The position numbers were made by a program, and so were the translations under genes. The notes under the pieces were generated by a model, which searched no databases, had not been told where the DNA came from, and was given only the letters and a program-made list of their open reading frames with translations. From Desulfocapsa sp. (GTDB lineage: Bacteria > Desulfobacterota > Desulfobulbia > Desulfobulbales > Desulfocapsaceae): 35,107 bases of DNA. The DNA is taken from assembly GCA_013426795.1 (NCBI GenBank), contig JACDZF010000011.1, forward strand, positions 1 through 35,107, written 5' to 3'. This document shows, one piece after another, positions 7,207-14,534 of the stretch (position 1 is the first letter of the stretch; every line of letters begins with the position of its first letter).

Positions 7207-7509
7207 TGGTTGATCCGGGGGGAGCAGTTGGGCTGGTGTATGGCAAGGACGATCTGCCGTTCTGCGGGCGGCAGTTGTTGCCAACAATGCAACAACTGGC
7301 GCCGACGGTGAAGCCTGCCGGCTGGAATATTTGAATCTTGAAGCGATCCTCTTTGTCGCCCCCCCGCTCTATCACTAAGCTTATGCAGCCCGTCTCACGG
7401 AAAGGGATAGAGCCTGAAGAAAAGAAGGTCAAAGAAACATCGTATGTTCCCCACGCCAGTGGGGATGAACTCAAAATTTGAGGAAGAGGGTGCGATTAGC
7501 TTTTTCGCT
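7207..7509. other. Intergenic region holding an orphan type I-E-like repeat
   Basis: These 303 bases lie between the vapBC promoter and the second PIN toxin. I see no convincing gene. A short open stretch on the plus strand (7206-7334, starting MVDPGGAVGLVYGKDDLPFC) and another ending near 7378 have no recognisable family. The only clear feature is the repeat at 7444-7472. Confidence 0.4.
7444..7472 (+). repeat. Solitary type I-E-like CRISPR repeat
   Basis: The 29 bases read TGTTCCCCACGCCAGTGGGG flanked by AT before and AACTC after ATG. This matches the well-known type I-E repeat form GTGTTCCCC-(N)-GGGGATGAACCG, with stem TTCCCCAC/GTGGGGA and the ATGAAC tail. Only one copy exists here and the last two bases differ (TC instead of CG), as expected for a terminal or relic repeat. 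It is unrelated to the type I-C-like repeat at 1-4507. Confidence 0.7.
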
Positions 7510-7896
7510 TTACCAAACCACCCGAACTCCATACCTGGGAATGATTGTATCCTTGCTCAGCAGGGTGATATTGTTTCGCAGGGCCTCAGCGGCAAGAATG
7601 CGGTCAAAGGGATCTCGATGAATGAGGGGCAGGGAGGCTGCGGCGATGGCGGTGCTAAAGCCGATGGGCAGGGGTGTGACCTGCAGGGCCTGCATTGTCC
7701 CTGGGATAAAAATCTCCGGAGATTCCGGGAGGACAATCCGGCCAAGTTTGACGAGCAGGGCGATTTCCCAGCCGCTGGCCGCGCTGAGCAGCAGTTTCGT
7801 GTTGCCTTGTTCGACAAGGTTCAGGACCGCAGGCGAAAGCTTTTCCGGTTCAATCGCCAGCCAGAGAAACGTGTGGGTGTCGAGAAGAAACGTCAT
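7510..7896 (-). CDS. PIN-domain toxin, Phd-linked VapC-like family
   Basis: The protein has 128 residues and opens MTFLLDTHTFLWLAIEPEKL, typical of the PIN subgroup encoded next to Phd-type antitoxins. The acidic residues are all in place: Asp6, Glu44 (SAASGWEIALLVKLG), Asp95 and Asp98 (HRDPFDRILAAEA), and Asp116 (LLSKDTII). The C-terminus RYGVRVVW is the usual final strand. It is expected to be a Mg-dependent RNase. Its start overlaps the end of the Phd-like gene by 4 bp, so translation is coupled, antitoxin first. It is separate from the other PIN toxin at 6436 and not closely similar to it, so this is not a duplication. Confidence 0.9.
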   Translation of the reverse strand: MTFLLDTHTFLWLAIEPEKLSPAVLNLVEQGNTKLLLSAASGWEIALLVKLGRIVLPESPEIFIPGTMQALQVTPLPIGFSTAIAAASLPLIHRDPFDRILAAEALRNNITLLSKDTIIPRYGVRVVW

Positions 7897-8138
7897 TTGT
7901 CAAGCCGGCCTGGCCAGAAGTCCGCGATGACATCTTCCGGCAGCGGTTCCAGCAGGTCACCGTGGATGGTTGCTTTTCCCCGGAAGAGACCGAGCGGGCG
8001 CTTGGTTTGTACTTCCGTGTAGGGGATCAGTCGGGCAACGGGTTTTCCACCCTTGGTGATGATGATATCCTCGCCGCTTTGCGCTGCTGGAATCAGCCGC
8101 GAGAGGTTGGTCTTTGCTTCATGGATACCTACGTGCAT
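7893..8138 (-). CDS. Phd/YefM-type antitoxin
   Basis: The product has 81 residues. MHVGIHEAKTNLSRLIPAAQ then SGEDIIITKGGKPVARLIPY is the Phd/YefM fold: a strand, the 'AK..LS.L' helix and the 'I.I...GKPVA.L.P' hairpin. The C-terminal part, residues about 50-81 (GLFRGKATIHGDLLEPLPED), is the toxin-binding extension seen in antitoxins paired with PIN toxins. It overlaps the downstream PIN gene by 4 bp. It should both neutralise that toxin and repress the operon through an upstream palindrome (8167-8185). The gene appears intact. Confidence 0.9.
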   Translation of the reverse strand: MHVGIHEAKTNLSRLIPAAQSGEDIIITKGGKPVARLIPYTEVQTKRPLGLFRGKATIHGDLLEPLPEDVIADFWPGRLDK

Positions 8139-8166
8139 TGGGGCGCCTCGTTATATTTTGATGATT

Positions 8167-8185
8167 GTATGGTGTTAGTTCATAC
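8167..8185. promoter_or_regulatory. Inverted repeat upstream of the Phd/PIN operon
   Basis: GTATG (8167-8171) and CATAC (8181-8185) form an inverted repeat with a 9-bp spacer, 29 bp upstream of the Phd-like start. Phd proteins bind short palindromes such as this to autoregulate. The site is inferred from position only. Confidence 0.35.
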
Positions 8186-8281
8186 GCGGACTAATCTAAG
8201 CTGAAGGGGCCGGGATGTCAATCAATGAAAATGAGAACAATGAATCCAGCAGTGGTATCCTGCTGCCTCTGCCCAGCAGGA

Positions 8282-8497
8282 ATGTATGCGCCTCGAGATT
8301 CCGGTTCCTTGCATGAGTTGTGGCGATTGGTTAATCTGTCATATCTTGGGTGTGTGCATTGTCCCGGTGGAAGCCACCACATCGTGCGCCACCAGAACGG
8401 CAAAAAGGTCAGCATCCCCGCCCATCGGCCCATCAAGGCCGTGTATATTAAAAATCTTGTGCGTCTTATCAAGACCGGCAAAGGAGACGAATCATGA
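8282..8497 (+). CDS. hicA: HicA-like mRNA interferase, diverged N-terminus
   Basis: The C-terminal half, GGSHHIVRHQNGKKVSIPAH then KAVYIKNLVRLIKTGK, has the HicA double-stranded-RNA-binding-like core, including the Gly-Ser-His around the catalytic histidine and the final 'L...I....G' helix. It overlaps the hicB start by 4 bp, the usual HicAB arrangement. The N-terminal portion (LHELWRLVNLSYLGCVHCPG) only loosely follows the normal 'LI..L...GW..VR..GSHH' pattern and contains extra cysteines. The start is uncertain: the frame is open from an ATG at 8225, and 8282 is chosen because AGCAGGA precedes it. The gene may be diverged, or may have a repaired or disrupted N-terminus. Toxin activity is therefore uncertain. 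Confidence 0.55.
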   Translation: MYAPRDSGSLHELWRLVNLSYLGCVHCPGGSHHIVRHQNGKKVSIPAHRPIKAVYIKNLVRLIKTGKGDES

Positions 8498-8841
8498 TCG
8501 ACCATACCAGATACCCCGTTGAAGTCCGCCCGCTTTCCCCGGAAGACGGAGGCGGATGGCTGGCCATATTCCCCGACTTACCCGGCTGCATGGGTGACGG
8601 AGAGACCCCGCAAGAAGCGATAGCCGATGGCTACGAGGCAGCCAGGGCATGGCTTGCAGTGGCTGAGGAATGTGGCGACCCGATCCCTGAACCAGGCAGC
8701 GGCGGGGAATCCGGGCGTTTCGTCGCTCGTCTGCCCAAGAGCCTGCACACCCGCCTTGCGGCAAGGGCGACGCAGGAAGGCGTGAGCATGAACACGCTGG
8801 TCGTGTCCATTATTTCCGAAGGCATCAGCGCTCACCGCTGA
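8494..8841 (+). CDS. hicB: HicB-family antitoxin
   Basis: The protein has 115 residues. Residues 1-65 (RYPVEVRPLSPEDGGGWLAI then FPDLPGCMGDGETPQEAI) form the degenerate RNase H-like HicB fold, with the signature 'Y...FPDLPGC...GdT..EA'. Residues about 78-112 (RFVARLPKSLHTRLAARATQ then EGVSMNTLVVSIIS) form a ribbon-helix-helix DNA-binding domain with the strand, helix and 'S.N.L....I' helix visible. It is expected to bind HicA and repress the operon. It starts inside the end of the HicA-like gene (ATGA overlap) and appears intact even though its partner has a diverged N-terminus. Confidence 0.9.
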   Translation: MIDHTRYPVEVRPLSPEDGGGWLAIFPDLPGCMGDGETPQEAIADGYEAARAWLAVAEECGDPIPEPGSGGESGRFVARLPKSLHTRLAARATQEGVSMNTLVVSIISEGISAHR

Positions 8842-8860
8842 ACGGCTCCTCGGCGGCAAC

Positions 8861-9964
8861 TCATATTTCCAGCAGGATATTAAAGAGATAGCCCACCAGC
8901 AGGATGCCGCTGCCCACCACTCCCACAAAAACGGCGATGAGCCGGGGTTTGAGGACCTTGCGCAGGATCACTATTTCCGGCAGTGACAGGGCGATGACGC
9001 TCATCATAAAGGCGAGGACGGTGCCCAGGGCGGCCCCCTTTTCGAGCAGGGCATGGACCACCGGGACAATCCCGGCGGCGTTGGAGTACATGGGAATGCC
9101 GATCAACACCGCTGCCGGCACCGACCACCAGGCGTCCTTGCCCATGATCCCGGCCATAAAGTCTTCCGGCACATAGCCGTGGATAAGGGCGCCGACGCCG
9201 ATCCCGGCCAGCACATAGGGCCAGACCCTGCCGACGATATCCTTGACCGCCGTTCGTCCGGAATCAATGCGGTCGCTCCAGGTGAGGCGGACGGTGGGCA
9301 TCAGTTGCGTCCCCATGCGTAGTTCCTGCACCCAGTCCTCGATATGGTGTTCGAGGTGCAGACGGCCGATGACCCAGCCGGCGCCGATGGCCACGGCAAG
9401 ACCGGTGACGAGATAGAGGGCCGCCACCTTCCAGCCGAGAAGGCCATAGAGGAGAACCAGGGCGATTTCATTGACCATGGGGGCGGCAATGAGAAAGGAG
9501 AAGGTCACGCCCAGCGGCACCCCTGCCTGGACAAAGCCTATGAACAGCGGCACCGCCGAGCAGGAGCAGAAGGGGGTGACGATGCCAAGGAGAGCGGCCA
9601 GAATATTGCCCAGGGATTCCCCCTTGCCGGCAAGGATACTGCGGGTGCGTTCAGGGGTAAAGAAAGAACGGATAATCCCCACCAGAAAGACGATGAGGGT
9701 GAGCAGCAGCATGACCTTGGGGGTATCGTAAACGAAAAACTGGACCGCATCTCCCAGATGGCTGCCCGGTTCCAGATGGAGCAGGTCATAGGCGAAGAAA
9801 CGGGAAAAGGGCTCAAGCCGGCGGTAGATAAGAACCCAAGCCACCAGGCCGATCAGTCCCAGGAGTATTTGCCGGGGGGAGATCTTTTTGTTGATCTGGT
9901 CTGACTTTTGCGGAAATCCGGACAGGTTGCAGGGGCAGGCTTTTGATTCGTCGGTTGCTTTCAT
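8861..9964 (-). CDS. ArsP-like permease (DUF318/UPF0718)
   Basis: The product is 367 residues with about eight to ten hydrophobic segments, starting near residue 32. The family signature TPFCSCSAVPLFIGFVQAG occurs at about residues 130-148 with Cys133 and Cys135, and a second conserved turn, PMYSNAAGIVPVVHAL, lies near residue 290. DUF318 permeases include ArsP, which exports trivalent organoarsenicals, and related exporters of copper or other metals. An extra CPC pair sits at residues 10-12. It overlaps the stop of the upstream ArsR-type regulator gene by 4 bp, so the two form an operon. The regulator has an arsenic-type cysteine pair, which supports arsenic or another thiophilic metal or metalloid as substrate. 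The true substrate is not proven by the sequence. Confidence 0.85.
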   Translation of the reverse strand: MKATDESKACPCNLSGFPQKSDQINKKISPRQILLGLIGLVAWVLIYRRLEPFSRFFAYDLLHLEPGSHLGDAVQFFVYDTPKVMLLLTLIVFLVGIIRSFFTPERTRSILAGKGESLGNILAALLGIVTPFCSCSAVPLFIGFVQAGVPLGVTFSFLIAAPMVNEIALVLLYGLLGWKVAALYLVTGLAVAIGAGWVIGRLHLEHHIEDWVQELRMGTQLMPTVRLTWSDRIDSGRTAVKDIVGRVWPYVLAGIGVGALIHGYVPEDFMAGIMGKDAWWSVPAAVLIGIPMYSNAAGIVPVVHALLEKGAALGTVLAFMMSVIALSLPEIVILRKVLKPRLIAVFVGVVGSGILLVGYLFNILLEI

Positions 9965-10341
9965 TTTGCTATTCCTGAAGAAGACTCTTGCTGATCTTTG
10001 AGGGTGCAGATTCTGCCCCGGTCAAGGCGGGGTAAGCCGGCCACCATCGCCGCAAGCTGGGGATCGTCTTCCAGCCATCCCGAGAGGTGGGCCAGCAGAA
10101 CCCGGGCAACCTCGGATTCTTCCCCCGTACCCAGGCGGTAGATAATCCACAATCCGTCCTTGCGAAAGGTGACAAGTCCGGCTTCTTCCAGGATTTTCAG
10201 GTGCTTGGAGACGGTGGACTGGGCAAGCCCGAACAGATGCTGCAATTCACAGACACAAAGTTCCCGGCGGCCCAGGAGCTTGACCATCCTCACCCGATTG
10301 GGTTCGGACAGCGCCTTCATTACCCGGATAAACGATTTCAT
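9961..10341 (-). CDS. arsR: ArsR-family metalloid-responsive repressor
   Basis: The start at 10341 gives 126 residues beginning MKSFIRVMKALSEPNRVRMV, the usual ArsR opening; an open frame extends 65 codons further upstream but has no family similarity. The winged-helix recognition region reads LFGLAQSTVSKHLKILEEAG (residues about 36-55). Cys29 and Cys31 in RRELCVCELQ match the ELCVC(D/E)L motif on helix alpha-3 that binds arsenite or antimonite in ArsR proteins. It should repress the operon until metalloid binding releases it from DNA. A second possible ligand (CTL, near residue 115) is close to the C-terminus. Its stop overlaps the permease start, and a candidate operator lies at 10372-10389. 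Confidence 0.88.
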   Translation of the reverse strand: MKSFIRVMKALSEPNRVRMVKLLGRRELCVCELQHLFGLAQSTVSKHLKILEEAGLVTFRKDGLWIIYRLGTGEESEVARVLLAHLSGWLEDDPQLAAMVAGLPRLDRGRICTLKDQQESSSGIAK

Positions 10342-10371
10342 GGCGGTGCTCCTTGATGGTTTGTGGATCTG

Positions 10372-10389
10372 TATCGTTATATGGCGATA
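10372..10389. promoter_or_regulatory. Candidate ArsR operator
   Basis: TATCG (10372-10376) and CGATA (10385-10389) form an inverted repeat with an 8-bp AT-rich centre, about 30 bp upstream of the arsR start. ArsR/SmtB repressors bind imperfect AT-rich palindromes overlapping their own promoters, so position and form both fit. Confidence 0.5.
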
Positions 10390-10523
10390 TGGTGAAGTAT
10401 AGGTTGCTTTCCCTGAAAAATCAAGGCGGGAAAGAATGGGGATGAGGGCCGGTTTCGCTGCAAATGGCGGAATTGGCTCCGAGGGGGCGGGGGCGGCAAC
10501 GATTTTTGTCTGGAAAAAACTGT

Positions 10524-10551
10524 TTGACAATCTCAATAAATAGTATATTAT
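10524..10551 (+). promoter_or_regulatory. Sigma-70-type promoter of the PerR/Fur-like gene
   Basis: A perfect -35 TTGACA (10524-10529) is followed after 16 bp by TATTAT (10546-10551). The start of the Fur-like gene is about 47 bp downstream. The palindrome at 10558-10572 overlaps the expected transcription start, so a bound regulator would block initiation. Confidence 0.6.
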
Positions 10552-10557
10552 TGGACT

Positions 10558-10572
10558 TAAGAATTGTTCTTA
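10558..10572. promoter_or_regulatory. PerR/Fur-box-like palindrome
   Basis: TAAGAATTGTTCTTA has perfect 6-bp arms (TAAGAA and TTCTTA) around a 3-bp centre. Read as 7-1-7 it has one mismatched pair, close to the PerR/Per-box form TTATAATNATTATAA. It lies immediately after the -10 box of the Fur-like gene, suggesting autoregulation. Confidence 0.55.
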
Positions 10573-10597
10573 TTTATCTTTGCGATGTCTGATAACC

Positions 10598-11074
10598 ATG
10601 CCTGATAACGATCAATGCAACCATGTCCTCCAGCGCCAGATGGAATCCTTTGAGGAGTCCTGCCGGGCAGCCGATCTCAAGCTGACCCATCAACGGCTGG
10701 AGATTTATCGAGAACTGGCAAAGGCCACCGATCATCCCTCGGCGGAGACTCTGCACAAGCGATTGCTCCGGAGTATGCCGACCCTGTCGCTGGATACGGT
10801 CTATCGGACCCTGACCACCTTTGAGCAGCATCACCTGATCAAGAAGGTGGAGACGGTGGACAGCCAGGCTCACTACGAGGCGCAGATGCAGCAGCATCAC
10901 CATCTCATCTGCGACACCTGCCGGGAGATCATGGATTTTCAGTGGAGCTCCTTTGATGCCCTCGCTGTCCCCGAGGATATCCGGCAATGGGGCGCGATAA
11001 AAAATAAGAGCATCACCATTTACGGCACCTGCCGGAAGTGTCAGGCCCTGCAAGGGAAGAAAAAGGCAGAGTAG
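10598..11074 (+). CDS. Fur-family regulator, probably PerR-like
   Basis: From ATG 10598 the product is 158 residues; a TTG at 10580 would add six. The N-terminal winged helix includes LKLTHQRLEIYRELAKATDH and LSLDTVYRTLTTFEQHHLIK (the 'TVYR.L..F...GL' recognition helix). The HHHLICDTCREIMDF segment is the Fur metal-site and dimerisation start, with one CxxC; a second CxxC (CRKCQ) near the end completes the structural zinc site. Family members sense iron or peroxide. The gene directly downstream is rubrerythrin, a peroxide-reducing protein controlled by PerR in many anaerobes, which favours the PerR role. The residue ligand set cannot separate PerR from Fur with certainty. Confidence 0.85.
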   Translation: MPDNDQCNHVLQRQMESFEESCRAADLKLTHQRLEIYRELAKATDHPSAETLHKRLLRSMPTLSLDTVYRTLTTFEQHHLIKKVETVDSQAHYEAQMQQHHHLICDTCREIMDFQWSSFDALAVPEDIRQWGAIKNKSITIYGTCRKCQALQGKKKAE

Positions 11075-11278
11075 AAGGGCTTTTTTTGGCGGACCGGGAG
11101 GAATAATCAAGGCCTGGTTTTTTACTGTTCTGTGCATCTGCTTCTTTTTGGGCACGCGGACCGGCCCCTTGGATTCGAGCAGGAAAGAAGCTCTAGTTAT
11201 ACGAATTGACCAGAAACTTCGGGGGAAATGTCTTTCCTCGAAAGAAATACGTAAACCATCAATAGAGGAGATCATCAC

Positions 11279-11854
11279 ATGGCCAGCTTGAAAGGAACCC
11301 AAACCGAAAAAAACATTTTGACCGCCTTTTGCGGAGAGTCACAGGCCCGGAATCGGTACACCTATTTTGCCGCCCAGGCCAAGAAAGAAGGGTATGTGCA
11401 GATTTCTCATATCTTTGAAGAGACATCCGATCAGGAAAAAGAACACGCCAAGCGTCTTTTTAAACTGCTCGAGGGTGGTGAGGTGGAAATCACCGCCGCC
11501 TTCCCGGCCGGGGTCATTGGAACCACGGCGGAGAATCTGATGGAAGCCGCCGGTGGGGAAAATTACGAACATACCACCATGTATCCAGGCTTTGCCAAGG
11601 TGGCGAGGGAAGAGGGTTTTCCAACCTTCGCCGTTATCTTTGAAGCCATTGCCGTGGCCGAGAAGCAGCATGAAAAACGCTATCTCGAGTTAAAGGCCAA
11701 CATTGACGCCGGTCGCGTCTTTCAGCGGGAAGAGAAGGTCACCTGGCGCTGCCGCAACTGCGGGTATATTCATACCAGCACCAAGGCCGTCGAAAGATGT
11801 CCGGCCTGCGATCATCCCCAGGCCCATTTCGAACTGCTGGGTGAAAACTGGTAG
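11279..11854 (+). CDS. rbr: Rubrerythrin
   Basis: The protein has 191 residues, the normal size. The N-terminal four-helix diiron domain carries the glutamate and histidine ligands: Glu20 ([11 protein letters not shown]), Glu53 and His56 ([10 protein letters not shown]), Glu96/Glu97 region ([12 protein letters not shown]), and Glu128 with His131 ([11 protein letters not shown]). A C-terminal rubredoxin domain binds one iron through Cys158, Cys161, Cys174 and Cys177 (CRNCGY and CPACDH). It reduces hydrogen peroxide to water in the cytoplasm of anaerobes, using electrons from rubredoxin or NADH-linked partners. A strong ribosome-binding site (GAGGAG) precedes the ATG. It follows the PerR-like gene after 204 bp and may have its own promoter. 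An imperfect stem (11218-11242) lies in its leader. Confidence 0.96.
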   Translation: MASLKGTQTEKNILTAFCGESQARNRYTYFAAQAKKEGYVQISHIFEETSDQEKEHAKRLFKLLEGGEVEITAAFPAGVIGTTAENLMEAAGGENYEHTTMYPGFAKVAREEGFPTFAVIFEAIAVAEKQHEKRYLELKANIDAGRVFQREEKVTWRCRNCGYIHTSTKAVERCPACDHPQAHFELLGENW

Positions 11855-11865
11855 TCCATTGCCGA

Positions 11866-11888
11866 CCTGTCAACCCTGGCTTGACAGG
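11866..11888 (+). terminator. Stem-loop downstream of rubrerythrin
   Basis: CCTGTCAA (11866-11873) and TTGACAGG (11881-11888) are perfect 8-bp arms with a 7-nt loop, 12 bp after the rbr stop. No strong T-run follows, so it may be a weak terminator or an mRNA-stabilising hairpin. Confidence 0.4.
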
Positions 11889-11984
11889 CAGTGTCTCTCT
11901 GGGTTCCGCATTGCGCGGGGCTCAGGGGGAATCCGTCTCGCCATATCGGCTCCAGCCTGAAGGCTGATCCGGCCCCTTTGCTTT

Positions 11985-14234
11985 TTACCCCTCGACCTTG
12001 ACGCAGTCCATGGCATAGACCACCTTGCCGTCTTTCTCTTCTTTGACCAACCCGTGGATATCCGTTTCAAAGCCAGGGAACCTTTCATTAAAACTGCGGG
12101 CAAATTTCAGATATTCGACAATGGTCCTGTTGACCCGTTCGCCCGGAATCAGCAGGGGAATCCCAGGCGGATAGGGGGTCAGCAGGATACTGGTGATGCG
12201 GCCCTCGAGGTCATCGATCTCCACCCGCTCAATCTGGTTATGCACCATCATGGCGTAGGCGTCCGCCGGTTTCATGGCCGGTTCCATGTGCGAGACATAC
12301 ATCTCGGTGGTCAATCGGGCCACATCGTTTTCCCTGTACATGGAATGGATGGACTCGCACAGATCTCTGAGGCCGATGCGCTCGTAGCGGGGACATTTGG
12401 TGATAAAGGCGGGAAGCACCCGCCACAGGGGGGCATTGCGGTCAAAGTCATCCTTGAACTGCTGCAAGGCGGTGACCAGGGTGTTCCATCGTCCCTTGGT
12501 GATGCCGATGGTGAACATGATGAAAAACGAGTACAGGCCTGTTTTTTCAACAATAACGCCATGTTCTGACAGGTAGCGGGTGACGATGGCGGCGGGGATG
12601 CCGGTGGTGGCAAAATCCCCGTTCACCGCCAGACCGGGGGTGATGATGGTGGCCTTGATCGGGTCGAGCATATTGAAGCCATCGGCCAGTTTGCCAAAAC
12701 CATGCCAGGTCTCCCTGGCCCGCAGGATCCAGTCCTCGCGTTCGCCCATCCCTTCTTCGGCCAGCTCTTCCGGGCCCCAGACCTTAAACCACCAGGAATC
12801 TCCAAACTCCGCGTCCACCTTGCGCATGGCGCGGCGGAAATCCATGGCCTCGAGGATGGACTCCTCCACCAGCGAGGTTCCGCCCGGCGGCTCCATCATC
12901 GCCGCCGCCACATCACAGCTGGCAATGATCGCATACTGGGGGCTGGTGGAGACATGCATCAGGTAGGCCTCGTTGAACTGGTCTCGGTCCAGGCGTCGGG
13001 TGGGTGATTCCTGCACCAGGATCTGGCTGGCCTGGCTTAATCCCGCCAGCAGCTTGTGGGTTGACTGGCAGGCATAGACCATGGGGCCCTCGGAAAGGCG
13101 GGTGTCACGGCCAATGGCGTGCATCCCCGCGTAGAATTCATGGAAGGTGGCGTGCGGCAGCCAGGCCTCGTCGAAGTGCAGATTCTCGATGCTGGTGCCG
13201 AGGATCTCCTTGATCGTATCGACATTGTAGAGGATTCCGTCATAGGTGGACTGGGTGAGGGTGAGCATCTGCGGCTTGCTCCCCAGATCCTTGGCGATGG
13301 GGTGGGCGGCAATCTTGGCGGCGATGGTCTCGGGCAGGAATTCGGACTTGGGGATCGGCCCGATAATGCCGTAATGATTGCGTTTGGGCATGAGAAACAC
13401 CGGCACCGCCCCGGTCATGATGATGGCATGGAGGACGGACTTGTGGCAGTTTCGATCCACCACCACGATGTCGTTGTCGGCCACATTGGCATGCCAGACG
13501 ATCTTGTTGGAGGTGGAGGTGCCGTTGGTGACAAAAAAGAGATGATCGGCGCCGAAGATGCGGGCCGCGTTCTGTTCCGAGGCGGCCACCGCGCCGGTGT
13601 GATCCAGCAGCTGGCCCAGCTCGTCGACGGCGTTGCAGACATCGGCACGGAGCATATTCTCGCCGAAGAACTGGTGGAACATCTGACCCACCGGGCTTTT
13701 GAGGAAGGCAACGCCGCCGGAATGACCGGGGCAGTGCCAGGAATAGGAGCCATCGGCGGCATAGCCGGTGAGGGCCCGGAAAAACGGCGGCGCCAGGCTG
13801 TCCAGGTAGACCTTGGCCTCACGGATGATGTGCCGCGCCACAAATTCCGGGGTGTCTTCAAACATATGAATAAATCCGTGCAGTTCCTTAAGCACATCGT
13901 TGGGGATATGGCGCGAGGTGCGGGTCTCCCCGTAGAGGAAGATGGGGATATCCTCGTTGCGCCGGCGAATCTCACCCACAAACATGCGCAGCTTGTCGAT
14001 GGCCTCTTTTTTATGGCTTTCATCGGAGAACTCGTCATCATCGATGGAGAGGATAAAGCAGGAGGCCCGGTTCTGCTGCTGGGCGATCATCGCGGTGTCG
14101 CCAAAGCTGGTGATCCCCAGGGTCTCCATCCCTTCATGTTCAATGGCCTCGGCCAGTGCGCGCACGCCGGAGCCGGAGACATTTTCGGAACGAAAATCCT
14201 CGTCAATAATGACCACTGGAAAGCGAAATTTCAT
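11985..14234 (-). CDS. Orn/Lys/Arg decarboxylase, PLP-dependent (AdiA-like)
   Basis: The start at 14234 (MKFRFPVVIIDEDFRSENVS) gives 749 residues, close to E. coli AdiA (about 755). The upstream extension to 14357 has no similarity. Residues 1-130 are the wing (response-regulator-like) domain. The PLP domain follows with WHCPGHSGGVAFLKSPVG (about 166-183), FVTNGTSTSNKIVWHAN (234-250), Asp355 in FDEAWLPHATFHEFY, and the Schiff-base lysine Lys394 in STHKLLAGLSQ. The enzyme decarboxylates a basic amino acid to a diamine or agmatine, consuming a proton, for acid resistance or polyamine synthesis. Arginine is favoured by length but not proven. No antiporter gene is adjacent, unlike classical acid-resistance operons. 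GAGGA precedes the ATG. Confidence 0.9.
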   Translation of the reverse strand: MKFRFPVVIIDEDFRSENVSGSGVRALAEAIEHEGMETLGITSFGDTAMIAQQQNRASCFILSIDDDEFSDESHKKEAIDKLRMFVGEIRRRNEDIPIFLYGETRTSRHIPNDVLKELHGFIHMFEDTPEFVARHIIREAKVYLDSLAPPFFRALTGYAADGSYSWHCPGHSGGVAFLKSPVGQMFHQFFGENMLRADVCNAVDELGQLLDHTGAVAASEQNAARIFGADHLFFVTNGTSTSNKIVWHANVADNDIVVVDRNCHKSVLHAIIMTGAVPVFLMPKRNHYGIIGPIPKSEFLPETIAAKIAAHPIAKDLGSKPQMLTLTQSTYDGILYNVDTIKEILGTSIENLHFDEAWLPHATFHEFYAGMHAIGRDTRLSEGPMVYACQSTHKLLAGLSQASQILVQESPTRRLDRDQFNEAYLMHVSTSPQYAIIASCDVAAAMMEPPGGTSLVEESILEAMDFRRAMRKVDAEFGDSWWFKVWGPEELAEEGMGEREDWILRARETWHGFGKLADGFNMLDPIKATIITPGLAVNGDFATTGIPAAIVTRYLSEHGVIVEKTGLYSFFIMFTIGITKGRWNTLVTALQQFKDDFDRNAPLWRVLPAFITKCPRYERIGLRDLCESIHSMYRENDVARLTTEMYVSHMEPAMKPADAYAMMVHNQIERVEIDDLEGRITSILLTPYPPGIPLLIPGERVNRTIVEYLKFARSFNERFPGFETDIHGLVKEEKDGKVVYAMDCVKVEG

Positions 14235-14534
14235 TATCGTATCCTCAAAGGGAAACTGGTGATATGCTGATTTGAATGTCCATCTTTTTTCTTGATTTTT
14301 TCTGCCCAAAAACGAAAAAAATCTATACCATGCAGGCGGCAAGGACACAAGTTCCAATTCGGTTCAGGTGGTGAAGAAACGTGGCCGCTCATCCCATCCT
14401 CGGCCCACCCTCCTGTTGACATGGAATTCAAACTGGGGTTCTATGAATCCCTTGAAGAAACGGGCGGAGTTGCCAGGACGCCTTTACCTCGTGAAATTCT
14501 TCCAGGCCCTTATGGCCGCCAGTGAGCCCCCCCA
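14235..14534. other. Divergent intergenic region with a weak promoter for nth-xth
   Basis: These 300 bases separate the decarboxylase and nth-xth starts. On the plus strand TTGACA (14416-14421) stands 17 bp before TTCTAT (14439-14444), a perfect -35 with a poor -10. A 34-codon open stretch starting MEFKLGFYESLEETGGVART (14421-14525) is out of frame with nth-xth and unrecognised; it may be non-coding. I see no clear -35/-10 pair for the decarboxylase. Confidence 0.35.

Noticed and set aside
7175-7474. A 99-codon open frame on the minus strand
   Set aside because: It has no recognisable family, overlaps the vapBC promoter and ends inside the orphan CRISPR repeat, so it is probably chance.
10180-10200. 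Possible second operator inside the arsR gene
   Set aside because: No inverted repeat of useful length was found; the only good palindrome is upstream at 10372-10389.
13119-14270. A 383-codon open frame on the plus strand opposite the decarboxylase
   Set aside because: It is the antisense shadow of a well-supported PLP decarboxylase gene in GC-rich DNA, with repetitive Gly/Asp composition and no family match.
14421-14525. Short open frame before nth-xth (MEFKLGFYESLEETGG)
   Set aside because: It is out of frame with nth-xth, has no recognisable domain, and overlaps the presumed promoter.
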